From NCBI GenBank assembly GCA_032158125.1, contig JASKOT010000001.1:372001-436000 (forward strand): a stretch of 64,000 nucleotides of DNA, in the 5' to 3' direction. The stretch comes from Papiliotrema nemorosa. Taxonomy: Eukaryota > Basidiomycota > Tremellomycetes > Tremellales > Rhynchogastremaceae. Each line of letters opens with the position of its first letter. The first letter of the stretch is position 1. Under the pieces are notes generated by a model. It was not told the DNA's origin, made no database searches, and worked only from the letters and a program-made list of their open reading frames with translations. A program made the translations under genes and the position numbers. Of the stretch, positions 44,501 to 54,683 are shown piece by piece.

Positions 44501-44966
44501 GATGTGTCTCTTGCAAGACTATATTGCGGCGGAAGAGCGCACAGCAAGAAAGGATGAGACGCTTGAAGCTGAACTGGCGGTACTTCGCATGATGCTCGAG
44601 ATGGGTCGTAGAGGTCGGACCAGCAGCCTATCGCGAGATCGATCGGGAACCACTCCTCGAGCTACGGTCATTCCACCTGTGCCGCCTCCATCGCTCCAGC
44701 CCGCCGTGCCTCCTGTCAGTTCGATGGGAGTTGCGGGACCGTCATCTGAGCTTGTGCTGTCGCATGCGGACGGTTGGTTGGCTCCACCGCCTTGGGAACT
44801 AACGTCGGATCAATTTCCAAGCGGTGCCGAAGATTGGTTGAAGATGTTTGCAGAGGGCGCAGAAAGAGATTTGAGTGGAGGCTTCGGCTTGGGAGCTTTG
44901 ATGTTGGGTGATGGATGGGAAGAAAGTCCAATTAGTATAGACGATCAATCAGCAGAGGTGGTGTAG
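41589..44966 (+). CDS. Zn2Cys6 transcription factor with fungal-specific factor domain
   Basis: Nuclear regulator. Exons 41589-42164, 42210-42836, 42891-43066, 43113-43467, 43512-43597, 43627-43718, 43765-43783, 43826-44375 and 44415-44966; 1010 aa. A His/Pro-rich N-terminus leads to the zinc cluster (CDICKKRKERCDSGRPCYRC followed by SHRGVEDQC; C-x2-C-x6-C-x5-C-x2-C-x8-C), split by an intron. The fungal-specific domain is seen as IALYFIISRRVPEGWTAVGE, AYGSLHIDG, ELRRRLWAQIYALDR, SISLFLGRPSGIQ and, later, FHLARISLHRPYLLKS. Exon 7 is 19 nt. The intron at 43598-43626 would be only 29 nt. Introns 43784-43825 (42 nt) and 44376-44414 (39 nt) are in frame and stop-free; splicing restores the family reading LDRSISLFLGRP. 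Regulon unknown. It converges on NAP1. Confidence 0.87.
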
Positions 44967-45176
44967 TATGATAGCAGATAGAGCGAAAGGATATAACGAT
45001 CAACGGCTTGAGCTGACTGGCAATATTTCTCCGTCAGAGAGATGTGCAGAAAGGGGCAAGTTGAGGATTCGCAATACATGAAATTGCTGAGAAAATGCTG
45101 GCACTTTTGAGGATCCAAATGAATACGCCCACATCGTTATTTACCGATTGCCCGTCCATCGTGCGACCGCTCCCGC

Positions 45177-46823
45177 TTACTGCTGCTTGCATTCTGGGTT
45201 TCCTTCTTGTCCCGCAGCTGCCGCTTGGGCCTATAATCACTGTCAGCCATGTCAGCCAAGATTTGGGATAGATACGAGCAAGGTGACCCACCTCGTCGTC
45301 GTCCTCATCGTCAAAGTCATCCTCATCCTCAAAGTCCTCGTCAAGCTCCTCATCGGAGAATCCATCCTCATACCTGAGAGCTTTACCGGTGAAGTAGTCG
45401 ACGGCTCGAGGGATAATCTTCTCCTTAAACTCCTCTCCGAGTTGGTAGTCCGTCTCAAGCTTGGCGTCGAGCTCTTCAAGCTCCTCCTCGTCGACGTCTT
45501 CGCTCTCGAGGGCTTCGGGGGTAGGTGGTTGAGGGGGCTTAAAGAAGTTGAAGAATGAGTCGGTGGGCACAACCTTTCGGACAACTCGTGTTCGACCGGT
45601 GCCTAGAGCGTGAGCTAAGTTGACTAATGGTCATCATATTCGGACTCACTCTTGTTTCGTTGCTTCTTGATCTCAATCTTCTTTGTCAAGTCCTTGTCCT
45701 CCTTCCACTTGATCTCGTGACCGATGGCTTTATCGTACACGAAGTCACCTCCGTAACCGACCTCGCCCTGAGCGTCAGCGATGCTACCTTGATGTGAAAA
45801 GATGATACGCACTTGGTAATAGTAGGTCTTGGTGAGCTCACTGTCCTCGAAGAAATCGTTCTTGCCGAACTTGAAATGCAGCTTGAAACCAGGTTGCGCC
45901 TCGTCAAGGTACGACAAGGAGATGTTTTCCAATACTTTCAAGACCTGCCCATGAGTCTTGATAGCAGGTGACAGATCCGAAAGCACTCACCTCCTCATCA
46001 CGGTCAGTGATGGTGTCCGAGATGGGGGCATGGTTCCTCAAGGCGGTCAACCAGAATTCTGGGATACCAGTGACCTTCTCATCACCCTCCTTTTCATCGG
46101 TGACCTCGGTGATTCGAGCTTCCTCCTCTTCCTCATCTTCATCGTCGGAGTCGGCAGCTTTTCCAGCCTCAATTTCGGCCTCAGTTGGCTCGGCTTTGCC
46201 GGCAATGATGGCCTCTCGTCGCTCGTACAGAGGGGCGTATCGCTCCAAGAACTGTCCAATTGGCATTGGATCTCTTTTTGGGACAGAATTGTTCAACTCA
46301 CCTTCTTCTCAAGCATGAGGATAGCCATCTGGAACTCGGACTCAATTTTGGCGTGCTCGACTTGGACTCCCTTGAGACCGTCGATTCTTCGTCGGACGGC
46401 TGGAGGAAGCGACTCAATGTAACCGGAAGATTGACCAATGAGCTGGTCAAACTTGGATTGAGCCAAAGCGAGCAAAGCCGGGTTCTGGTAAGTTAGTCTT
46501 GTACGAGACTTGAATTTCCCCGTCCCCTCAAATTCCTCGAAGACCGGAGAAGTCATGCACGGTGTATCGGCGACTAAATGATGTCCCGACAATCCACTCG
46601 CATAAATGAGAACAATGCCTACCTTGGCGAGCAAGCTGGCGGGGTTGGCGCCGCTCACGTCCTCCTGATCATCTTCCTCCTCGCCCTCTCCGATATCCTC
46701 GACTTGAGGTTTACCAAGGTTGGCCGGTCGGTTGGCGAGGACTTGGGTGTCCAAAGGGGTGTTTTGTGGAGTAGGAGCGACGTCCACAGAGTCGGGTCGG
46801 TTGATCTGCTGCGATTGTGACAT
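45177..46823 (-). CDS. NAP1: Nucleosome assembly protein NAP1
   Basis: H2A-H2B chaperone that shuttles between cytosol and nucleus. Complement of 46623-46823, 46302-46484, 45991-46251, 45813-45944, 45650-45767, 45292-45602 and 45177-45230; 419 aa. NAP fold motifs seen: [72 protein letters not shown] and [16 protein letters not shown], followed by a long acidic C-terminal tail. The last small exon ends GNPECKQQ, matching the C-terminus of other NAP1 proteins, where Cys-Lys-Gln-Gln is a prenylation box. Intron 1 (46485-46622, 138 nt) is in frame and stop-free. Divergent from CAF16 across 337 bases. Confidence 0.94.
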
Positions 46824-47160
46824 GGTGCAAGGTGTCAGCAGAAAGGGTGGACAAGTAAAGAGTAGATAGTTGTATGAAAGGGAAGAGGAAAGAAGGTGGG
46901 AGGGGATCACGAGGTGGCGACTGGAGGAGGACAGGAGATTGCGTGGAGGAAAGTCACAAATTCTTTCCACAACGAGGAACGCGTCGTCGGATTTGCCACC
47001 CACTTCTGATACACGGCATTATACCCAAAGTGGCACTTTTTATCAGCAGCGTCGATCGCCGCCTGCCCATCACCATTGTCAGGCACGTCATATCATGAAA
47101 AGTCGAGCAGAGAGCACATCAGGTATTGACATCCCCTCATCCAGTTTACCATCCTCCACC
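46824..47160. promoter_or_regulatory. Divergent promoter NAP1 / CAF16
   Basis: A 337-base shared 5' region. The stretch 46870-47160 is open in the CAF16 frame but is GA-rich and reads like leader. An in-frame ATG at 47095 is an alternative CAF16 start. Confidence 0.5.
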
Positions 47161-48567
47161 ATGGCAAGGACACAGAGTCTACCCGATCCAAGCGTACATG
47201 CTATCGACTGCAGGGATCTCTCATTCGCCTTTGCAGAAGGGCAGGAAACTGTCCTTCAAGGCGTCGATTTGCAACTTGAACAAGGATCGAGATGTCTGCT
47301 GGTCGGAGCCAATGGAGGTCTGTATACTCGATCAATACGCTTGATACGCCGTACTGACTAGATATAGCTGGTAAATCTACCCTACTGCGTATCTTGGCCG
47401 GAAAACGTTTGACCAAGACTCGAGATTGCAAGATCCTCGACCAGGACGTCTTTATGAATCCCCCAGCTGTTGGTCTCTCTCCTCCGAGCGATTTATACAG
47501 TCTCTGATGATAAGGGCGTCGTTTACCTTGGAACAGAGTGGTCCAGCAATCCGGTCGTTCGTTCCGATATCGTCGTCTCGGAGTTCTTGGATAGTGTGGG
47601 AGGCTACCGGCATAAAGAGAGGAGAGATCGATTGCTACATATCCTTGACGTGGACCTTGATTGGTGAGCAATTCAGAGAGACTCCCACGATGTTAGTCAT
47701 AATGCTAACCCGCAAGGCGGATGCACCAAGTATGAGATTGTGAATTTGAAACCGATGTAGTCTTATGTTCAGATATCAGACGGGGAGAGACGAAGGGTTC
47801 AACTCTGCATGGGCCTCATGACGGAATGGAGCGTATTGCTGCTGGATGAAGTAAGTTGAGCGATGTTTGGCGATCTCCCGATGCGGGTTGTGATAGGCAA
47901 CTGACCCTTCTCAGGTCACGGTGGATCTCGACGTGCTCGTCCGGTCGGATTTGATCGAGTTCTTGATCTCCGAATCAGTAAATCGAAAAGCTACGATCGT
48001 CTGTACGTCCCTTCTCCTCGCTCCGGCGAAGATCTCAGCTCACTCGCGCAGACGCGACACACATCTTTGATGGACTAAACATCTTCCCAACACACATATC
48101 GCATTTGCAACTTGGTACCACGGCAGGAGAGATTGTCAAATGGGATCCGAGCGGAACGCGGCAGGAAGATCTATTCAATCTTGCGCTCGAATGGATTCGG
48201 GAAGACAGGGACATTCGACGGATCAAGGAGAAGGAGAAGGGCAGGGTACGGGGACCGCGAACTGAGAAGCCAATAGAAGAGGTGGGTCTGTTCTCGAATC
48301 AGCCTTCACTACTTTGCCATCGACACATGCGTCTTGATCATTCGGACATCTGGCCGGTCGTACTGACCGGGGCTGCGAGATTCATGGCGTTGATATTTCG
48401 GTCGCCGGGCGGGAGAGGTCGTGCGACCGTTTTCGCGTCAGCTGACATGGATCAAACACTCGCCTCCTCGCATGCATAGCCAAGGCAAGACGACGAGTAG
48501 GGGCTGACATTTTGTTTAGGGCATTGACGCCAAGACGTTTTTTGAGAAGTACGACTATGCTCATTAG
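47161..48567 (+). CDS. CAF16: CAF16, ABC-type ATPase associated with CCR4-NOT
   Basis: Soluble ABC ATPase without membrane domain, known as a CCR4-associated factor. Exons 47161-47317, 47368-47468, 47515-47663, 47717-47729, 47773-47850, 47915-48002, 48052-48281 and 48520-48567; 287 aa. Motifs in order: [12 protein letters not shown], Walker A GANGAGKST (split by intron 1), [12 protein letters not shown], signature [12 protein letters not shown], Walker B VLLLDEVTVDLD and the switch ATHIFDGL; it ends FEKYDYAH, the usual Caf16 C-terminus. Exon 4 is 13 nt. The last intron (48282-48519, 238 nt) is unusually long and may hide another short exon. The start is the ATG at 47161 in a strong context (CACCATGGCA); an in-frame ATG lies 22 codons upstream. 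Confidence 0.9.
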
Positions 48568-51085
48568 GATCCGACTTGGGATGGTCAGATTTGGGACAAG
48601 GGGAATGCGGAGGTCCCGCACGGAGGATAGAGGCAAATTAGACTGCATAGTTATATAGCCCAGGTGATCTCAGTGGCGTCGTACTTTGGTCAGCCATACA
48701 AACCATAGAAATTGACTTTGCATCGAAAAGTGGCTGGGATGGATCCTAGCAGCATGTATTTTGGCCGCTAGAAGCATCCGGCAATAAACCACTTGGTCTA
48801 AGTGGTCGCAAGTAGCTTCTTGAAGACTAGACGGGGAGGTTTCTGTGACGGGAAATGCTGTGTCTGGTAACGAGGTCCTATCGACGCGTGTGATTTTCCC
48901 CCTTTTGCCGGCAATTGACTTCACATCCGGCGCCGAACATCAGGGATCTTGCTACCCGTTTCAGAAAAGATGCCATTCCCGCGTTCACGACATGAGTTTT
49001 CTTATGCTCGCTTTTCCCTCTCAGAACTGATCCATCTCCGTGATTCCCCTATACCCCTCTAGGGCTCAGTAGCTGCATGATCTGACCTCAGGTAAGCAAG
49101 ATGAAGCAAGGTTGCATCGGTTTGTGTCATGTCCCCCTTGAGAGTCGATTGATCAAAACGGGCTCTTTCACGTAATAACCTCTTGAAAGTCATCCGGGTG
49201 GCTCAGGGTATGACGCCAGTGTGTATATGTGTTTTGCATTTCTTTCCTTTCAGGCACGGCGTCAGAGCAGAGGAGATTTCCTGTAATGTTGTCGTTTGGG
49301 AATTCCTTGGGATCGCTTCTTGGACGGAACGGTCAGCAACTACCAAGCTATGAACATGGGAATCACCACGACTATACCACCATCCTTCATTCTCCGTCTC
49401 CTTGTCATCTCTACGGTTCATTGTGTGTCTAGCTCCCTCTGCATTTGCACAGCTTGATCGCCATAGAGCTAGAGCCATCATCCCGTGCCATATTTCGACC
49501 ACCGACACCTCCACCTTGAATCGATCACATCGACTTGGCGTCTCATTTGCTTCGGTCACCTGTACTGCCGAGTGCTGCCAAAGCTACTAGTGTTGCGTCA
49601 GGTTGCCATCTGACTGCGCTGCCGAACGCTTGTTGATCCCTTGTGCGTCACGAATCTTCGGTCATTTGCAGCTTCCCGAAACGCCCACCAGATCCCACGT
49701 TGTCGTTTGTGGACCCTATCATCGCCTCTCGTCCCATTCCAAACTTTTCCACACCGAGTATTTGACACAATCCCCCTATCGACATCGTCACTGCCGATCT
49801 TAACCCGTCACATCCACTTTCAACCACACGTCAGCTACGCCAAGTCGACGTGTTTGAAGGGATCACCAAAACGTGTGCTAGGATCACCTCGACTCCATCA
49901 TTTCTTCCTTGCTACCCCTCTGACTTGATCCGGCTGGACAGACAGATCGATCAGAGCACAGCGACAATTCGGCAGCACAACGAGCTCAGTCCGCCACCTC
50001 TTGGATTATAATTTTGATCGATCGATTTTCCGCTAATTACATCGAAACCCCTGTGGGACCCGCCACGACATTGACTCAACCTTTGACAACATCATTTGTA
50101 TCGGTCGTTTCTGCTTTGCCTAGCTTGCCTCAAGTTCGTGTAGCGAGGAGTATAGCGTGAAAGCTGGTGAGAAGGCGAATACCTTGCAAGGACAGCCCCG
50201 CACAGTTGCATCTCAGCGGGATATCATAAGTGGTGTGAAAGAGGTTTCACGGTGAGTGAATCTGATTCCTTCTTCTCTCTCTGAGACCGCCCTCGCCCCC
50301 TCACCCGAACCACCTATACCCTTTAGTGCTACCTCTCGTTTTGCGACCGAATGACGTTGGCATCTCTCTCACTCGGTGACTCGCATGATCCTCTCAGTTC
50401 ATGGCTGACCTTGTCTCTTGCTGTACTCAGATCGATTCCCATCGCCTTCAATCACTTCATCCTTATCCACAACGCTTCGACTGTCCGCAGTCGATACATC
50501 AACCGATACTCAAGCTTGCGTGACAACGGATCCCATCACGATCTCTCGTTTCAGAAAATGGAGTGAAAATCCTTAACTTTTGCTCAAAGGATCTGCCAAG
50601 CGCTCATTCCAAGCAGTAAGTCTGCACTTCATCACCATCTTCTCAGCGATCTCAGCCCCGGGCCCTGTTAGTCCCCTCCAGAATGGCTCCACGGACTCGG
50701 CTCCACCGTCGGCCGCACTGCTCGCAAGATACATCTACCTCCTTTCTCAGCCGACTCCATGCAATCCTCTCCCGTCGATCCCCTCGTTCAATCCTCCTTT
50801 GTCAAGCTTGAGCCACGCTGACCACCCTTTCACAGGTTGCCCAATAATTCCCCGATCATTCGATCGCTCTCCTCGCGCACTTCCGAATCCTTTCTCGAAC
50901 CCTTCAGTACACCGCTAAGGATCTGTGGGAATCGATTCGTAAGGCAAATCTCTCGTTGCAGCCGACGGACCACACAAGGGGAACCCTCTGCCTTGACAGC
51001 TATATCACAAGCGACAAAGCGATCCCTGTATGTCATTGTCCCGCCGTTGAGAGGAATTCCGCTCATTGAGTCAGCCTCCACCGCT
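48568..51085. promoter_or_regulatory. 2.5 kb promoter/leader region, pyrimidine-rich at its 3' side
   Basis: No gene recognised. From about 49500 onward the plus strand is C/T-rich, as in long fungal leaders, with upstream ATGs (for example at 50351). The frame of the following gene stays open back to 50837 but has no ATG before 51086. Non-coding leader introns are likely but I cannot place them with confidence. Confidence 0.45.
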
Positions 51086-53737
51086 ATGTCGGAAGTAGCC
51101 TTGCGTCCTCCTCCTTCCAGCTTCCCTCGTCCGACGTCACTCTATCTACCGGATCTCACGGCAACGACGCAGTCGCTGGTCCGATCTTCATCGTACTCGC
51201 CATTCCCGACAATACCTGGCGCGTCTCACGATCCCCACAACCTCGACAGATTCCTCTTGCCTCCCGATGATCCATCCTGGTTGTATACTCTGCCGCCGGC
51301 GGCAGATGCCCCAATACCCTTGTCCACTTCGTTCAAAAGCTCAGAGCAAGGTTCTCTGGGTCACAAAGGGATGAAGAAGGTCAGATCATTCAGTATGCTT
51401 CACCGATCGTCACCACTATCTCAACCTCCCGTCAGCGTCGCAGAAGAAGGGGAAGAGTTAAGACAGCGGAAGAGAAGCAACAGCGTCGATTCCATACCCA
51501 GTCCAGTCGAAGGCCCCTCAAAAATCGGCATGCATGCCCCCGAGACCGCCTCTGACATCGCCAAATCCACCGGCCGCTCGTCAATACGGCAGGCTTTCCA
51601 ATTCCGACGCAAATCGGTTCTGAGTGCGAATGAGGCTCTAGTCGACCCGGCAGCATCCACCCCGTTGAGCACTCCGTCCTCTTCATTCTCTTCAGCGGAA
51701 GACGTCGATCCCACGACACCGATGTCGACCCGGTCCAATTCGCATTCCAGTGAAGTCAGCTCGGCGAGCTCTTCCAGCTCCAGCGAAGGAGTCCAAACGC
51801 CAGTCGAGGCTGCTGTGCCTCAGATCGAAGTGGAAATTGCAGGAGGAAAGCTTGCTGTTGCTCTCGCTGCCGCTGGTGATAAGAGGAATCGGAAGAACAG
51901 CTGGCGAGGCTGGCTAGGAGGTAGACGTGCGCTCAAAGCTACAGGCTCTGGCGCTTCCACACCACCTCTCCAGGTGTCGGCTGAGCGTTCCCCTGAGTCC
52001 AGCAGCCTGGCCCTCAATGTCGTCCCTCAGCTCACCCTGACTCCCTCTCCCGATATCATCGACACGGCAGAAGTCGTATCAATCGTTGCGTCAGAGCCGT
52101 CTGGACATTCCACAAATCGAGGTCTCACCATCGAACATCTGCGGAGAGCTTCTATTCTGAAGATGACCCAACTTCGATCACCCTCCCCTCACCCACTCGC
52201 CCTGGCACTGCGAAGACAATACTCAAGTCTCCCCGACGAGATTGCGCTATCGATACAATCAGGTCAGAAGGTCTTCCCGAAATCGGTCAATATTCTCGAC
52301 AAGGCGGCCGGACTCAACCCGATGCAAGGTGGTCTCATCACGTCACTGGCAGTCAAAACAGTCATGCAGAAGCTTGAGCGAGGTCAACATCCTGAACTCT
52401 CGCTGAATGCTCGACGAAATTCCGACCCATCCTTCGTTCGTCGACCGAAAGGAGTCTTGGATTTTGTCGATCGACCACCTTTTGAGGAGAGAAATATCGT
52501 CTTCTACCCCAACGGTACTTGTTCACCTATCAGTATGGCTCGACCTGGCTTTGGCATATGGGATCTCGACTTTTCGCCCTACATACTTGCTCTCTCAAAG
52601 GTGGATAGCGCGCCTAGCGCCCCATGGCCGACGTTACCTCGAGCCAGTGTCGGCCCCTCGCTCGATGGTCTCGAGGATGTACTGGCTGTCGTTCATAATC
52701 CTGAGCCATCTCCGGAGTCCGAACCCGAGGAGATTTTGGTGTCCCCCGCACCTGTCGTTGTCGCTCTTGAGGATATCCAGGTGAAACAGGAGGTGGAAGA
52801 ACCGGTCTCGTCGTTCCGAAATGTCAAGACCATCTCCGAATCCTCAGATGAGAGCTCTGATGAAGAACAGGACGAAGAGGATGATGACGACGACGATTCT
52901 CCTCTGGCGTCAGTTTTCCCAAAGCGCAATCTGAGCAGCAATGCCCTGTCTGCTCCTCCTGTCCCGCCGATCCGACACGAGCGGTCCCGTTCTACACCCA
53001 ATACCAAGCGTGTTTCAATCGTAGACGATCAGGTCAAGAGACAACAGGCCATGGATGAGGTTGCACGAGCCAGAGAACGTCGCCAAGCCAACCTTTCCGG
53101 GGAGACGGATCGACGTGCCGAGGCTGAGCGACATCAACGTCAACCTGCTCCCACAGCATACAAGAGGTCTTCCACCATGGACGTCTCGGCGCAGAGGTCT
53201 TCAAGCAGTCTGAACCTGACTGGAATGCGACGATCCTCTCCTCCAGCGCCATCGCATGAAGCACGACGAAGGACTCATAGCTCGTACGAGGTCGACAATG
53301 GTTCACGACCGGATGTCCCCAGACGACCTTCGGCTCCAGAAGGTATGCCCGCGAAACGCTTCCACAGCTTTTACGAGGCCCCTGTTGTCCCTCGCCCCCA
53401 TGTCTACACTCAATCTCAAACGGCAATGCAGGTGCCGATGTCGATGCCGATCTTTTCCCCTCAGGTATATGGACACCCAGGCATGCGGGCATTCCAAGGG
53501 ATGTCGGCTGGACCATCGATGATCTTCCCGCACCAGGCGTACATGCAGCCGACAATGCAGATGCAAATGCAGATGCCCATACAAATGCCCCAGCAAAACC
53601 CTGCCATGTATCTTCAGATGCAAGGAAGACAATCGAGGTCGTCTCTCGTTGTCCCATCGCCTACTCGACCGGGCCACTCAGCTCGTGTCTCTTCGACACA
53701 CCAATTCGCTCGGTCGCGATCTAGCCGACCGGCCTAG
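51086..53737 (+). CDS. Large Ser-rich low-complexity protein, intronless, function unknown
   Basis: I do not recognise the family. A single open frame of 883 aa from the first in-frame ATG (51086), without introns, unlike nearly all neighbours. Seen in it: Ser/Pro-rich N-terminus with a possible docking block (PPDDPSWLYTLPPAADAP), many RxxS sites (KKVRSFSMLHRSS, RQRKRSNSVDS) that look like basophilic kinase targets, a more conserved-looking core (FPKSVNILDKAAGLNP, then GVLDFVDRPPFEERNIVFYP, MARPGFGIWDLDFSPYI), an acidic run (SSDEEQDEEDDDDDDSP), a coiled-coil-like Arg/Glu stretch and a Met/Gln-rich tail (QMQMQMPIQMPQQ). This is the build of a phosphoregulated scaffold, but no function can be assigned. 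Confidence 0.82.
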   Translation: MSEVALRPPPSSFPRPTSLYLPDLTATTQSLVRSSSYSPFPTIPGASHDPHNLDRFLLPPDDPSWLYTLPPAADAPIPLSTSFKSSEQGSLGHKGMKKVRSFSMLHRSSPLSQPPVSVAEEGEELRQRKRSNSVDSIPSPVEGPSKIGMHAPETASDIAKSTGRSSIRQAFQFRRKSVLSANEALVDPAASTPLSTPSSSFSSAEDVDPTTPMSTRSNSHSSEVSSASSSSSSEGVQTPVEAAVPQIEVEIAGGKLAVALAAAGDKRNRKNSWRGWLGGRRALKATGSGASTPPLQVSAERSPESSSLALNVVPQLTLTPSPDIIDTAEVVSIVASEPSGHSTNRGLTIEHLRRASILKMTQLRSPSPHPLALALRRQYSSLPDEIALSIQSGQKVFPKSVNILDKAAGLNPMQGGLITSLAVKTVMQKLERGQHPELSLNARRNSDPSFVRRPKGVLDFVDRPPFEERNIVFYPNGTCSPISMARPGFGIWDLDFSPYILALSKVDSAPSAPWPTLPRASVGPSLDGLEDVLAVVHNPEPSPESEPEEILVSPAPVVVALEDIQVKQEVEEPVSSFRNVKTISESSDESSDEEQDEEDDDDDDSPLASVFPKRNLSSNALSAPPVPPIRHERSRSTPNTKRVSIVDDQVKRQQAMDEVARARERRQANLSGETDRRAEAERHQRQPAPTAYKRSSTMDVSAQRSSSSLNLTGMRRSSPPAPSHEARRRTHSSYEVDNGSRPDVPRRPSAPEGMPAKRFHSFYEAPVVPRPHVYTQSQTAMQVPMSMPIFSPQVYGHPGMRAFQGMSAGPSMIFPHQAYMQPTMQMQMQMPIQMPQQNPAMYLQMQGRQSRSSLVVPSPTRPGHSARVSSTHQFARSRSSRPA

Positions 53738-54683
53738 ATTTACTCAGCCCTAGCTGATCATTATCGGGGGCGGTCTACCCGATCGGTTCACCCCAACAAC
53801 CGATGCTCATAGCGACCTCACATACATCCTTATAATTCCGACGACATGCCATCAATCGCCACGCAACGACACTTTACGCCTACGAATTACGCTACATCGC
53901 AGTCTGACCAAAGACTCGGGGTAGGCCTTGTATCATTACTCCTGCGCATTGATTCTGTTCTTCTGTCCTTTCTATCGCTCTCTTTACCGTTCCGGACATT
54001 CTTCTCTTCAGCTGTGGACCCCGATTCTGCTCAGTAGACTTTATCTTACTCAAAATGGGACGCGAAAGTGTCCCGTACCTATGCATACAGTCTGTCCATG
54101 TCCCCTCTCTCTTCCACTGAAACATCTGCCTCGTCTGCATTCCGGTCGACAGGCTTGGGCGGTCTTCACCCGCGGCCGTCCAGAATTAAGCCAAGCAAAG
54201 GATTCCAAGAGCGGGGACTCCAACCAGGAACTCGTGCTGTCGGTCATATCCGAATGTTCCCAGTTTGGGTGGGGGTGGCGAGAGATTACAAGCGATTCTG
54301 GCTCAAAACAGGTGACGCCGATCAGAGAAATGTTCGGAGTCACCGTCGGTGTCCACTTTTGGCTTGTACCAACGTCGGCCAAAACTTGTTGCAGCTGACC
54401 CCTTGCATGTACTGGGTCCAAACTATGGCGTTATCGAGATCCTTGGGACCCTTGCAGGGGGTATATAGGTTGGGAGTTGCATGCATTCCCCCGGTTCTTT
54501 TTGATTCTGCTCCTGCCGCCATTGACCACTTGACGACTGATTGCAGACAGACAGAAACTAGGCTTATCTACTGGCCCCTGCGACTCTCCTGGTCTACCTG
54601 TGTATAGCCACGCCATCTACCGGACCTTGTCGAACACTTATCATCGTATAAAGCAGTATTGTGAGGTGGACGCGGTTTATACA
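53738..54683. promoter_or_regulatory. Promoter region of PUT1
   Basis: Same-strand neighbours. A TATATA element at 54462-54467 lies 217 bases before the start codon. Short GC-rich motifs such as CGGTCTACCCGATCGG near 53768 might be zinc-cluster factor sites, but none fits the CGG-N10-CCG spacing of Put3. Open frames here are unsupported. Confidence 0.45.

Noticed and set aside
48282..48519. Extra exon in the last CAF16 intron
   Set aside because: Tried several donor/acceptor pairs; none kept frame with the conserved last exon.
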